Of a stretch of 64,000 nucleotides of DNA, positions 51,601-63,701 are shown piece after piece. The first letter of the stretch is position 1, and every line of letters begins with the position of its first letter. Location: contig CM047427.1 of the NCBI GenBank assembly GCA_026168455.1, positions 65,042,162 through 65,106,161 on the forward strand, written 5' to 3'. A model generated the notes under the pieces. That model did not search any database. It was not told the DNA's origin and saw only the letters and a list, made by a program, of their open reading frames with translations. Source of the DNA: Theocolax elegans. Its lineage: Eukaryota > Arthropoda > Insecta > Hymenoptera > Cerocephalidae. Made by a program: the position numbers and the translations under genes.

Positions 51601-53873
51601 AGAATAATCTGTAATTTTCGAATTATTTAAATATTTATAGAATGAATTGGTTTGCTGTGGTGTTCTCTCTGGTAATCGCAACTTTGAGGGAAGGATCCAT
51701 CCTAACACTCGAGCCAATTATTTGGCTTCGCCACTTTTAGTTATTGCTTATGCAATCGCTGGAACCGTCGATATAGACTTTGAAACTGAACCATTAGGTA
51801 ATTAAATTAATGTGTAAAATAATTTGATAACTATCCGTGATTTTTTTGTTGATCTTTTTTTGAAAAATTTTAACTTTTTTATTTTTAGAACTACTAAAAT
51901 TAAATAAATGAATATACACATATAAAAAATTGCTACATTCAATAATATTATTAAAAAAATATGCTTCAAAAGTATTAAATTAAAAATATTCAATGACATG
52001 AAATAAATTATAAAAAATATTTTGTTATAGAACTAAAATAATTTATACAGTCAAGTAATAGCAAATTTTAACATTATTTATGTTAAAAAGTCGATAAATT
52101 TATACGCATTATTTTACTTTTAACAATATTACCAAAAATATAATGTAAAATAAAACTTGCAAATCTTATTTATAATTTTAGAGTTGTATAATTTATTGGT
52201 ATATCACAGTTTGCAACTTTTTATTTCAAAGTACTAAACCCATTAATTTTAACAGGTCGCAGAATAGACGGTAAAGACATCTATTTACGCGATATTTGGC
52301 CTAGCCGTGCGGAAATCCAAGCTGTCGAGCAAAAGTATGTGATACCAGCAATGTTCAGGGAAGTATACGGTAAAATTGAAAAAGGAAGTAGCAGTTGGGC
52401 AAATCTTTCTGCTCCAAGTGGTAAACTTTATCCATGGGACTCCAGTTCAACATACATAAAAAATCCTCCGTACTTTGAAAATCTCCAGAGGGTTTGTAAA
52501 AAATATGATGAAAAATATATAAAATATTTTATTACGATACAAGAGCGAAAGGTAAATTTAACCTGGTTAACATGTTATCCAACAAAAGTGAGAGTGAAAA
52601 GTTTGAGCTAAGAAAAAATTACTATTTTGTTCGTGTATCGTATAGTATTTTTTTAATACAACGTGTGCGAGATTCCACTTACCGCACTATTTTTTTAAGT
52701 TTATGTTTATTTATCTTTTTTTATAATTATGAATTTTAGGAGTTGCCACCGATTAAATCAATTAAAAATGCCAGAGTTCTTCTCAATCTTGGAGATTCAG
52801 TAACTACAGATCACATTAGTCCTGCTGGTAGTATAGCGAGAAATTCACCTGCTGCTAGGTATTTGTCTAAGAATGGGTAAGTGATATTGTTCAACCGTTT
52901 CACTGGAATCGATTTAGTTTTTTTACATATTATTTTTACGTAAATGTTACGCATCTTACAGATTGAATCCAAAAGACTTTAATTCCTACGGCTCTCGAAG
53001 AGGTAATGATGCAGTTATGGCTAGAGGTACTTTCGCAAACATTCGATTATTGAATAAATTTATTGGCAAGGCTGGACCACGAACAATCTACATTCCTGAA
53101 AATGAAGAGGTTCGTTTTTACATTAATTTTAAAAATAATTAAGATTAGTAGAGATTAATAGGTTAGTTTCCAATTTTCCAAAACTTAAATGAAAATTTAA
53201 AAATATAATTTGTGTTTCAATAACATTGATAGATTTATTTATTTTACGTAATGATAAAGTAAATAAATTAGCACAGGGTATTTTGTTTAATTTATTTAAA
53301 ATATTTGTATTATTACGTCCGTGTCGTGATTTAAATATCCAACATATCTAAAAAATATAATTATGTTACCAAATGGTATGTTAAAGCTGTTAAAGCTCTT
53401 TATGCAGTAATGTTATTTGCAAAATTTGTTTGATTCGATAATATATTTCACAGATGGATGTATTTGACGCAGCGGAAAAGTATATCAACGATGGTACACC
53501 ATTGATTGCTTTAGTAGGTAAAGAGTATGGCTCTGGATCATCGCGTGATTGGGCTGCCAAGGGTCCGTACTTGTTGGGTATTCGAGCTGTAATCGCTGAA
53601 TCGTATGAGCGCATTCATCGTTCGAATCTTGTGGGTATGGGAATTGTACCATTACAATACTTGCCCGGACAAAATGCCGATAGCCTCGGTCTTACTGGTT
53701 ACGAAGTTTTTGACATCGATATACCCGAAGACTGCCAACCTGGTCAGAAATTAAATGTTAGCACGGATAAAGGCCACAACTTTGAAGTTGTCGTCAGATT
53801 TGACACTGAAGTTGATCTTACCTATTACAAGCATGGAGGAATTTTACATTACATGATTCGAAGAATGATTTAA
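38862..53873 (+). CDS. ACO1: Cytosolic aconitase / iron regulatory protein 1
   Basis: Fourteen exons join in frame: 38862-38868, 39344-39436, 39568-39734, 40175-40320, 40605-40998, 41076-41247, 41330-41547, 50101-50260, 51201-51421, 51641-51797, 52256-52491, 52740-52876, 52962-53109 and 53454-53873. They give 891 aa, about the human ACO1 length (889). The first exon encodes only two residues plus one base. There is no mitochondrial transit peptide. The 4Fe-4S ligands are C440 (in [11 protein letters not shown]), C506 and C509 (in [13 protein letters not shown]). Active-site blocks [40 protein letters not shown] and [17 protein letters not shown] are intact. The enzyme converts citrate to isocitrate. 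In many animals the apo-form binds iron-responsive elements in mRNA, a switch these residues permit but do not prove. Intron 7 is 8.55 kb and contains another gene. Confidence 0.97.
41548..48330. other. ACO1 giant intron 7, 5' part
   Basis: No ACO1 exon lies here. Most is AT-rich, but several islands are less so: 42290-42660, 43190-43600 (CG dinucleotides, CGCGCGCGCG run), 44400-44590, 45300-45560 and 46550-46860. Each has short ORFs but no convincing coding pattern. They may be enhancers, alternative promoters or non-coding transcripts. A GT microsatellite lies at 45601-45648. Confidence 0.5.
45601..45648 (+). repeat. (GT)n microsatellite
   Basis: This tract is an imperfect then perfect run of GT dinucleotides, about 48 bases long, followed by TA-type simple sequence to 45690. 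Confidence 0.95.
48331..48380 (+). other. Probable 5' UTR of the nested peptide gene after an intron acceptor
   Basis: The sequence AATGTTACAG ends at 48336, a plausible 3' splice site. It is followed by about 44 bases and then ATAAAAACAATG, a good insect start context. The upstream non-coding exon and promoter are not located. A less AT-rich patch at 47880-47960 is a candidate. Confidence 0.45.
48381..49040 (+). CDS. Small secreted four-cysteine peptide nested in the ACO1 intron
   Basis: Four small exons join in frame with GT-AG introns: 48381-48474, 48541-48600, 48872-48919 and 49003-49040 (79 aa). All three introns are phase 1. Residues 1-19 are a textbook signal peptide (Lys then Leu/Ile/Ala-rich core, small residue at the cut). 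The mature part of about 60 residues is charged and Glu/Lys-rich, with four cysteines at 44, 50, 62 and 66 (C-x5-C-x11-C-x3-C), enough for two disulfides. A TTACAG acceptor at 48331-48336 suggests a non-coding 5' exon. AATAAA signals sit at 49125 and 49132. It lies wholly inside intron 7 of ACO1 on the same strand. I do not recognise the family. A haemolymph, venom or chemosensory secreted peptide are all possible and nothing here decides between them. Confidence 0.75.
49125..49137 (+). terminator. Poly(A) signals of the nested peptide gene
   Basis: AATAAA occurs at 49125-49130 and again at 49132-49137, about 85-95 bases past the stop codon, a usual spacing for a short 3' UTR. Confidence 0.6.
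49138..50100. other. ACO1 intron 7, 3' part
   Basis: The block 49360-49720 is less AT-rich than the rest but shows no convincing exon. The acceptor of ACO1 exon 8 (CTATGCGCAG) ends at 50100. Confidence 0.5.
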
Positions 53874-55381
53874 AGAAACAGACATTTAACGAATTTAATT
53901 AAGATAGTGAGGGGATTCATCGGGTGTGATTTTCACAAGTTTTGTTTAAGAAATATCTTATATGATTGAATGAAGGGCACGTGTATAAAAACAATTACGT
54001 ATTTTTCCACGCTTTTGCATTTTTTTCTTCTTACTGTGGTTATAAGTGCTAATAATTTATGCTTTTAATGCAATATCCAATTTTTTCGAAGAAAGCAATT
54101 ATGTATGCAATTGCGTTATTTATTTACAACAGGTATTTGATGAAAAGCATATGAAACATACATAATTAAAATCTATGTATGTAAAGTATACATCAATCGT
54201 ATTGAATTACTTTTAAAATGTTATATTACACAATCTAACCAGCTTGTGATAATTCTGTGTAACAATATGAATTTCTTAAAATTCTATTAATTCATTGTAT
54301 AGTAAATCTTATACAATGTTGTTTTAGAATAATGTAATGCGTTGTAAAACATCTAAGATGAACAAATTATGTATTGTAATTTAAAAACAACAAATTGCGT
54401 GAGTTTATTTTTTTAATTTAAATGTTATCTGTAAAAAGCAAGGTGTGCTATTAGTAATATTATTAATTCTACTTGCATGTTTTCCCCTCATTTGTATTGA
54501 AACAAATAATGCAATTAATTATATTGAGGTGAAGGACTTCAGTGGTTTCTTAATATATGGGTTCAGGTTTGAATTGAGAATGATATTAATTAAAAGGTCC
54601 TTTAGCTCAATAAATAAGTGGTATCTCGAAATTATGAGACTTCAGAAAAAAGACTAGTAAATATAGAAAACTTTTGTTACTGGTTAAATATTTTTTTTAA
54701 TAAATTGGCATTCGGAAGATTGTCAATGTGTTATCGATTCATATTTTTATATTTTACCAAAAAAAAAAAGATATTTTATACAAATAAATATACAGAATCA
54801 CATGTCTTTGCATATATATATCTTAATACACTGTACACAATAAATTGTTATTGAAACTTTCGAATCAACAATTTTCATTTTTCGTCTTCCTTTCATTGCT
54901 TTATATGTACACATTCAACTATCACGTAAATCAATTATTGAATATTTCTTATAAGCAATTATTTAAAAAAAATGGTTTAAAATATAAATATTCTGTATCC
55001 TTTATTTTGACAAATCTCAATATAAATATAAATAAGAATAAAAAAATATAAAAAATAAATCTTACATTAAATTAAGTATACCAAAAAAGTTTCATAAGTT
55101 TATAATACATAATAGGAGAGTTTAATCTGTGTACAACCATTGCTTATTAGAAATATCAAAAATATTCAAATTAAAATTCCCTGCAAAATACTGATATTTC
55201 AATATGTATAACTACTGTTTAAATTATTAAAAACATATAACGGTTAGATTAATAAGGCTTTCACTAACTGATTATTTGTGTTTCATTTCCATAATCAAGG
55301 AAAACTATTAGCTTAGTCAATAGTAAAATAATTACTATAACGTCATTATTTAAAATATTATTTTTCTAAATTTCACTAATT
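53874..55381. other. Convergent 3' region of ACO1 and FBXW4
   Basis: AT-rich sequence holding the ACO1 3' UTR. AATAAA signals occur at about 54609 and 54837. The FBXW4 stop lies at 55382 on the other strand, so the two genes end tail to tail. The ORFs here are compositional. Confidence 0.6.
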
Positions 55382-58324
55382 TCACCTTTCAAAAGATAAA
55401 AATTTTTCATATCTCATTATTTCGCGATAGTTCTTTTTAATATCTGGTTGCCCTGAAAATTTCACTTCAATTACATTCTGATCTGTAGCTCCATACAGAT
55501 GTGTACTGTCAAATGAAACACTGTAAATTGGACTAGACATCCTTCGAAGATTCATGAAATACAGCTAAAAATAAGACATCGTATTTAATATTTCCTTTGA
55601 AATCTTGTAAGTATTGCATATATGTTGTACATAATATAAATATTATATACCTGAACATAGTGAGTTTTTCTTTGATCCCATAAAACAGCTTTGCAATTAA
55701 ATTGAGTTCCAGTAACCATTGTATAATTATAATCAGAGGATATACAATAAACAGTTGCATCTGTAGGGTCTGCCCAATGATTGACACAAGTTCCACTTCT
55801 ATAAATAAATGTGTATAAAAGAATATTTATACATCAATGTATACTATTAAAATTTAAAAGATTAAAATATATCTCATTACCTTAAATCCCATTTTCTAAT
55901 ACAAGTATCATAGCCACAAGTTAACAATGTGTTTGGATTTTCCCAAACCATGTCTAAAATTCCTGCTCCTAATCTCCAGTTGTGATTTATCACTTTGGGC
56001 TTATTAAAACTGAAAACATTAATTATTTATTAATTATAAGTTTTAAATATTGGTAATAGAAATTATTAAAAATCTAACTTTGTAATGTCACAAATGTAAA
56101 GAGGTGGTCCAGTTGTTCCTGCAGAGCCTATAGCCAATTTAGTGCCACTTGGATCAGCAGCAAGAGACCAAACACGATCGCTAACTCTAGTACTAGCCAA
56201 TGGTCGATTCGATATGTTATACTGACCATTAGGAAAGGTCCATGCTTTTACTACACCATCGCCTGAACCAGAAATAACAATATTACCGGTTTTATCTATT
56301 GCATCGACATCTCTGGAATGCGCATTTCCAATACTATAAAAGTGACTTCCTCCAAATGGTATATTTTTTAACCAATACATCAGACTTCCGTCTCTATAAG
56401 TATAAAATTGGTTATTATAATCATATAATTCTGTTAGTCTTATAAATTACTAATTTTTCAGTTCAATTAAATCTTTTATTTGATATACAACTATATTAAA
56501 AAAATTACCCATGTCCACTGATAATATAGTCCTCTCGAACAACAAATTTACAAACGTCAGTTGGTGTGGTTTCTCGATAAATTTTATTATGGGTATTAAA
56601 TGGATCGCTTCTTTTGTAGCCACGGATTTGATTTCCACCACTCCACCATAAAGTATCTTCCGTCAATTGAATCCATGGCATTAATTTTATTTTCTGGGAA
56701 AAAAGAATATTTTTTTGGTATTGTCCATACTCCCAGTTATATGTTATTTGCCATTTTGTACGTTCACAAAGAATAGGATTGCACCTGTAAAATATTTTTT
56801 AATACAATACAATTCAATTATGTTACAAAATAGTAAAATATTGCTTTTATTATATTTTTTACTGTGTTTATAAATATAAATATTATTAAAAAAGTAGTAT
56901 ACAAAATTAAGTTATTCTATATTTTAAGTAATAATCAGCAACTTTATTATAAATAAATAAAATAAAAAATTAGATTCAATAATCAAAAAATTTTATTTTA
57001 CATAAATATGTATATTTAAATATAAATATAAGTTGTAAAGTAATACGGACACCGATCTCATAGATTCATTGGCATAACAAATGATCATTCTTATAATATT
57101 ACAATCATAGCAAAATTAAAAATATATAAAATTAATGAAGAAAGTAACCCCTTGATATAAAGTGTATTAAAAATGTACACATTAGCACCTGTCAAAATAA
57201 TTTAAACAAAATAGATGTGTCAAATATAAATTTAAATGTTAGGTTTTTAAAAAATATCTATAATTCGTTAGATGTAAATTTTGAAGGTGACAATCGTAAC
57301 CTTGAATAGACTTAGAAATATATATCCTAACACATAAACATAAATAACAATCTTTTTTATCAACTTAAAAATAATAACGTTTATTTATAAAAATTATACG
57401 TAATAATGTCTGGAAACAGCTGTTCGTACTATATAGGTATAGGTATATAAGAAACATCAAACTGACATAACCTTCACTGAATATAGCGAATAATATTTCT
57501 GAGCAGCAGACGTACCGATATGATACAAAATCGAAGCAAATACATCGTTAGCTTCATAAGTACGCTGCCTATGAAATTCACAAGTTATTCATAAGTAAAC
57601 ACTATTTCGTAATAAACAATAGTTCAAGGTCAAGGTAAAAGTATAGATATACAGGAACTTTGAAACGAGCGTAGAGCATGTTGTATGAAAATATATCATG
57701 TGCTTCTGTATACCTATATCGTAACGAAACTGACACTTTTACGCATTTATTTCTAGTTGTATACTTATATTTCGGAATTTTCTAACTTTATCCAAAATTA
57801 TTAACAGTACGAATGTAATAACACAAGAAGAAATTGCATAATTATAAAATAATAACAATTTATTTTCAAAATCATTATTATGATTCTTTGTAATTGAGTT
57901 GAATTTGTGTGAAAAATAATATATTTGAGTAACAGCTGTAGAAGTATTATTTAGAGAAAGTTACCATCGATGAGTTAAAATGCGAAATTATTCGTAATAC
58001 TAATTATCAAAATGGAATAAATAAATATTGAAGATAGGTTGACAAAAACATATCGGAATAATGAGTATAATATAAATAATAAGTTTACCTTGAACGGAAT
58101 CTTTTGGAGACCTGGTTAGTAGCGAGGCTCCACTTACTTCGTTTACACCAGAGTACTTCGTCGTGAGCAACGGCGTAGAATCTCGTGCAGACGGAACTAA
58201 GTCGCACCAGGTCGAAGGCATGGCAGTAATCAAATATGTGCAACAGTATTTCGACGGGTAGATCCTCGATACGCAGTGTCACCGGTTTCTCCGGTTCTGA
58301 GGACACCTCGCTCGCGTTCGTCAT
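55382..58324 (-). CDS. FBXW4: F-box/WD-repeat protein 4 (FBXW4)
   Basis: Six exons join in frame: 58324-58089, 56784-56509, 56393-56079, 56009-55881, 55798-55651 and 55564-55382 (428 aa). An F-box lies at residues 17-60 (LPVEILLHIFDYC, then VCTRFYAVAHDEVLW). A linker with MPWIQLTEDTLWW, matching the family's MPWMQLEDDSLY, leads to WD repeats seen in GNIVISGSGDGVVKAWTF, DRVWSLAADPSGTKLAIGS, NTLLTCGYDTCIRKWDLR and FNCKAVLWDQR. The order matches vertebrate FBXW4. Known role: substrate receptor of an SCF (SKP1-CUL1-F-box) ubiquitin ligase. The substrate is not known from the sequence. Intron 1 is 1.3 kb and the others are short. The ATG at 58324 lies eighteen codons before the F-box. Confidence 0.94.
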
Positions 58325-59052
58325 TCTCGTCGAGGAGGTTTTATGTCAGCGATTACTCGCGTCTCTCCTTCCTCCATAGGTAGATTATATTAAATTTTCG
58401 TAATCTCACCTCTTCTTATTCGTTAACTTGAACCAATTGTTTTAATTATTTTCTTTCTCATCATGGCAATGTGAGATAATTATCCTACTTGTCATTTGTA
58501 CAATACATCCAATAATTCCTGGCTCACTGACTCACTGTCTTTACTGATTTACTGTAAATAATGAATTCGCGCGTATAATCACTACGATAATGATCCTTTC
58601 GTTTCGCACATTCTCCCTCTAATAGATATATATACATATATATACCTATTATGTGGAAAGCTGCACAAGAAAAATCAAACGATTCTTTTCTATCTCGCTT
58701 GCGCACTTCTAATTCGGAGTCAACTTTCCCTACTTTCATCTTGCTTTGATAAATCGAGTGAACTATGCTGCTAAGCACGAATCTCGAAGCTTCTACCTCG
58801 ATCTCCCGCCAATATTCGAACTTTTTATATCATTAAACCTTCAACGGTATTATTAACGCCAAAATACATACGTTAATAAGAAATTTTGCGTTCTGTGAAA
58901 AGGTGATAAAATAAATAATTATTACACATTATAAAAGTGTAAAATTTTCCAATTTTTCATTAGAAAAGTTGAGATATCAAACGTTTATATCAAAATTATA
59001 TTTTTAAAAATTATTTTACCAACATCGAAAATGTATATGATAAATATATATA
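58325..59052. other. FBXW4 upstream region
   Basis: The sequence from 58325 to about 58800 is less AT-rich and is the likely promoter and 5' UTR of FBXW4. No other gene is seen. Confidence 0.5.
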
Positions 59053-59410
59053 TGGGGCATTCCACGTCAAGTGGTTCCAACAAAAATTTAAAATGCACCA
59101 AATTTTATGTACAAAAATATTTTTAGTTACTGCAGGAATCTATTTATTCAATAGTTATTCTAACCTCCAAGCATTAAATTTTTCCAGTTTTTTTCAATAC
59201 CAGCTGTGTTTACCGCTGCTTAACTCAAAATATATAAACTTTTACTATAGAACATTACATGTAACATTATTATGTGATTATGTCTAGAATTTATCCTTCT
59301 GGGTTACAAAATTCTGAATTACAAATTTTGTTTAGAAATTTAAATGGTAATTACAATGTAAATTTTTGATTATTGTTTGTGTTTCTTTAAATTATCATAT
59401 AACTTTTACT
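59053..59410. repeat. Diverged relative of fold-back family A
   Basis: It begins TGGGGCATTCCACGTCAAG, close to the terminal motif of family A. About 240 bp later it has 'ccttctgggttacaaaattctgaatt', like the inner 'cctgggttacaattcttaat' of that family. Only one arm is recognisable, so this is a diverged or truncated copy. Confidence 0.6.
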
Positions 59411-59414
59411 CACA

Positions 59415-59940
59415 AAGGACCAACCCCATGAGAAACGAACCTTTACCAAACTCTAGGATATTTTTTCTACTATAAAAATATGAAGAAAGCCAGAGTTATA
59501 GATTCTAATTCTTTTTTTTACTATAGATATAAATAAATAACGAAAAGTCTCACCAAAAAACCCTTGACTGTTGGTTGTTGGTCTGAAAATTAATACATTT
59601 TTTAATTCAAAATATTTATCAAAGTATCGCTAAATTTTTATTTCTTTCATAATTTTAACCAGCTAAAGATATTTAAACATTCTTGGTTTTAAATCAAATC
59701 TACTTAATCTCAATTTTCTTCTGGATTTGAGTTTGGAAGCATATATTTGTTTGTTTCCGACTTATAAGCGATCAAAGTCAAGGGTTTTTTCGGCGTGATT
59801 TTTCGATATTTGCTTATATCTATTGCAAGAAAGGGCATTCGAATCTAAAACTTCGGCTTTCTTCATATTCTTATAATACAAAAATATATCCTAGAGTTTG
59901 GTAAAGATCCGTTTCCCGCAGTGTTGGTCCTCTCCTTGTC
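59415..59940. repeat. Inverted repeat (fold-back) with CTAGAGTTTGGTAAAG ends
   Basis: The left end contains 'ggaccaacccc', then CCTTTACCAAACTCTAGGAT, then 'atatgaagaaagcc'. The right end contains 'ggctttcttcatatt', then ATCCTAGAGTTTGGTAAAG, then 'gttggtcc', the inverted order. Parts of the right half recur at 16430-16570. No coding exon is present. Confidence 0.75.
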
Positions 59941-60858
59941 AGTAATTTAATCAGTTTGAAAACAGATGGACGTGAAAAACAATTTTTTTATAATCGTATT
60001 ATTTAAATTCTGACACGTTTAATAATGTTTGAGAGCATTTTTTTATTTATTATAATTTTAAAAACGTTGCTTAATTTTTTAGGATTAATTAAATATCATA
60101 TTATAATAACACATTACACGTATAGGAGTAACGTAAATATAAGTAGTGTTATTAATTTAAATTATAAAAAGTAGCCCTATTTATACATAAAACTTCTCCA
60201 TTAAAACATTCAATTAAAATTTACAACGCATGCAGATACAAGTATTTACGGACATATATTTTAGGATGATTAAATATATCTGGACTATATTGAAAATGAA
60301 AATTTATTGTGGATTATAAAAATAAAATATATTATTAACAATAACGTTAAAAATTGTTCTTTCAAAAATATGTACAAAAGTATTTAAACATTAATACTGT
60401 ATTTTAATATATAACAAGGGAAACATGTTCAATGTCTTATCACGTTCACTGGACATTGCTTACATTAACGTACCACGTATCGGTATCGGTGAAAGACTCG
60501 AAAGTAACGTTTGTACACCTTGTAACTATCGATTGCGAATGTGTCCTAACGTTTTTGAAATTACTCAATAAAGTGGTTGTAACCACGAGAACCAATGAGA
60601 TTGTGTAATATCTATATCAAATTCTTCACACTGATTCAATGGCTACAAGGTGTACAATGTCAGTTATAACAATTACATATAAAACGTTTCTTAAATTGAG
60701 TAAAAAATATACATATTAATTTTTTAACATACTTAATGTAAAATCGTCAAAAATTTATCGAAGTCGATTCACTTATCGCGAAATGTCTAGATTTTCATAG
60801 TCCAATTTAAATAAAGGCTACATAGATATTTATATACAATAACATGATCGTATTTAAG
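59941..60858. other. AT-rich intergenic / MFSD6-like 3' UTR
   Basis: No exon is seen. The region next to 60859 is the 3' UTR of the leftward MFSD6-like gene. Confidence 0.5.
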
Positions 60859-63701
60859 TCACTGTTCATTTGCGTTAGCGCAGGCTTTTGCTGCTTCTTC
60901 TGGAGTTCTCCATTCGGCATTTTTTCGTGTATCTAATTTATAATAATAAAAATTATTATTATTGCCATAAAAGTAATTATTTATTCAATTATAATTGTAT
61001 AATAGTAAAACTATGCTACGACTTACCAGTCTCCGGCATGGCGTGCTTCAAGAAACTAATATGCATTATAAAATATATAATCGCTGTTGACATAGCTAAA
61101 GTTGCAAATATTTGCAATGTTAATGCTCCTCCAAATTCTTTGTAAAGAATTCCACCGATCAAACTACCAATCGCGTATCCTAAAAGTTGTAACTCGTTAT
61201 TGTGGCTTACCTGCCTATAGGCATATATAAGAACATATGTAAGTATGAAAAATGAGTACCTAATCCATCGTCCATTCCTGCGACGACACCCTGTACAGTA
61301 GCTGATGTCCCAGGAGGTGCAACCGCACTTGCATACGCAACGATCGTCGTGTAACAGAGAGCGTACGTTGGACCTTGCATAAAGAATTCAACAAGAACGA
61401 CCCAACGTGGTGTTGCAGCCAGTGATATCAATCCTAATCGTAATGCGTAGCATAGGAAGCAAAAGACGAAACTGTAGCCGTATCCAATTTTCTTTAAAAT
61501 CTTACCTGTAATTTATAAATAACAAAAAAGTATAGTTTCGTTGAATTTATTATTGCAATTAAATATAAAAAATTATTATTGCAATTAATTATAAAAAATT
61601 CGAAAAATATTAAAGAAACAACATAAAGTATCTAAATTTAATAATAAATGAAACATATTAAAGTAAATGTACCTGAAAATGTAAAAAATATCACTTCGCC
61701 ACCCAGGGTTTCAGCAAATACTGTCAAACCTTCAATGAGTTTAATTTCGTGCATGTATCCAGTAGCTATTGCAAGATCCTCTAAGTACCTGAATAAACAT
61801 TATTCTTTTTTATTTATATGCGATATCACATGCAACATTTTATATCGTTTATACGTTTTATTTTTCTTACCAGAATAAAAAGTAGATAATAAAACTGTCT
61901 AAAATACCAGCGATCGTCGCGAAGCACAGAAATATCGCGATCGGTTTTATTTGAATTAATTTATAGACGTCTTTAAGAATGTTTTCGGTCCCGTGCATGA
62001 TTGGTAACTGAAAAGTTTTTTAATTATAGTAACAATTTCATAGTACACTCTCAATCATTATTTTTTTATTAAAAATTATGTATTTATTTATTAAGTAATA
62101 AACAATGAGAATAAAATTTTTTTTGTTGTTTTTTTCTCAGAAAAATCTCAATTAAAATTAGCCTTACAACTCTCAATGAAATATATTTAATCTTTAATAC
62201 TAGAAAATATATTTCCTTATTTTATTTAACTATAGGCTGTTAACGGGATGTCGGATCCAAGTTACAGTTATCTACACCTTTCAACATAAGAATTATCTTG
62301 GAAATATTGAATTAAAAATCTGAAATAATTCATATGGGTAGTTTAAAACAAAAGCGAGGGCATGACGTTTTGATATTTTAAGTAGAAATAAATTTGTTAA
62401 TAATAATTGAATAAACAATTTTCGGTCGGTAAATATTTATCTACAAAGACATGGATTTTCAACGCAAAAATCAAAATTAAATTAGAGATTTAAAAATCTG
62501 AAAAAATTTGAGTATACTGTTTAAAACAATGCCTAAGCACATGGCGTTCAGTATTTAAAAAAAATATTATTATTATTTATTATTTTGTTTACAAAAACAT
62601 ATTAAAAATGACCATTTTCTGAGTCCGACATCCCCTTAAGCATGAATTTACTCGTCATTTAAATAATTATGTTAAATGGTACGTGAATGTATATGTATGT
62701 GCAGTAAAATATTCTAGTATGACAATTGTGTTATTACCTCTAATTTAGAGCAGCACAACAAATCGACGATCGTGAACGCAGCAATGAGCAGGAATGCTGG
62801 TGCGTAAGATTTAATAGTATCATTGCCGGACCATACATCCATGGAGTAACCGGCCATAAACGCTGCTATTCCAAAACCAATCGAACCCCATACCCTTTGC
62901 CTTCCGTAGCTCATTTGTTTACCTTCACCTGCGTTAAAAAATTTGTCTATTATATGCATTTTATTACTTTTTATTGTACTGTTCTATTAAAATATTAAAT
63001 TTAATATTATAATTGGGAATACACTTGAACAATTAAATTATGTATTTAAGCTTTAGAAAAAAATAAATTTTAAAACAGACAATAAATTTTCCTGTATAAA
63101 AGAAATTATCATAAAGACTTCTTAAAAAATCATTAAAAAAAGTAATTTTAAGTATTTTTTGTAGTCTTCGAGTGTTTGGGGATATTTTGAAACTATAAAA
63201 GAATTATACTTTGACATTACTTTTTAATGATCTGAGAAAGTTGCGTTTATAAGGATTTTTAATTTCGTTCTAACGAATTCTGATGAGAAAAGTGCTATAT
63301 TTATAATACTAATCTAATATTGTCTGAACTATTTCGTATTATAAATTAAATGTCGCACCTAAAACGTCGAAACAAATAGCGTCACTAATACAGTTGGAAA
63401 CATTAAAGCCGATAGATCCTAATGCCATCAGCAGTATGAAACCCCAGAATGTAGGTGAACCATAAACGCAGGCACTTTCGTGTTCGGTATCATCACATAA
63501 AACATCACAGAGATTGTCATCTTGATTATCAATATACTTGGAAGTTACGTTAGAAGCGAAACAAGACGTGTTCGTAGATAATTGAGCTTCCAGCTTTGTG
63601 TGAAAGAATACAGTGGTGGTAAAATTTTGGTTGTTCCGGCATCGCCACGTACATAGGCTCGATCTCCCATCATCCGTACAAGAATCTGTTACATTGATTT
63701 T
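60859..63701 (-). CDS. MFSD6-like major facilitator transporter (3' part, continues past the right edge)
   Basis: Seven exons join in frame: 63701-63359, 62928-62738, 62007-61871, 61788-61673, 61505-61260, 61179-61027 and 60932-60859, for 419 aa to the stop. Upstream exons lie outside the window or were not found before 64000. The first exon seen encodes a Cys- and N-glycosylation-rich loop (NVT, NFT, NTS sites), then a membrane helix and SDAICFDVLG. Next is the family hallmark YGRQRVWGSIGFGIAAFMAG, matching the YG-(Q)-R-(L/V)-WG block of MFSD6/MFS_1-like proteins. Several hydrophobic helices and GTSATVQGVVAGMDDGLG, a typical late-loop motif, follow. The C-terminal tail (KNAEWRTPEEAAKACANANE) is cytosolic. 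Substrate unknown. The assignment to the MFSD6-like family is fairly firm; the exact ortholog is not. Confidence 0.82.
62244..62635. mobile_element. TTAA-flanked MITE (piggyBac-like) in an MFSD6-like intron
   Basis: The 392-bp element starts CGGGATGTCGGATC and ends GAGTCCGACATCCCC, an inverted pair, and is flanked on both sides by TTAA (62240-62243 and 62636-62639). TTAA target duplication is the hallmark of piggyBac transposases. It has no coding capacity. A degraded relative lies at 7790-8220. Confidence 0.85.

Noticed and set aside
52492..52611. Read-through extension of ACO1 exon 11
   Set aside because: The frame stays open past the GTTTGT donor at 52492, but joining at 52491 to 52740 restores the conserved aconitase sequence.
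54445..55051. Three successive plus-strand ORFs after ACO1
   Set aside because: Composition is Ile/Asn/Phe/Lys/Tyr typical of random AT-rich DNA in a 3' UTR.
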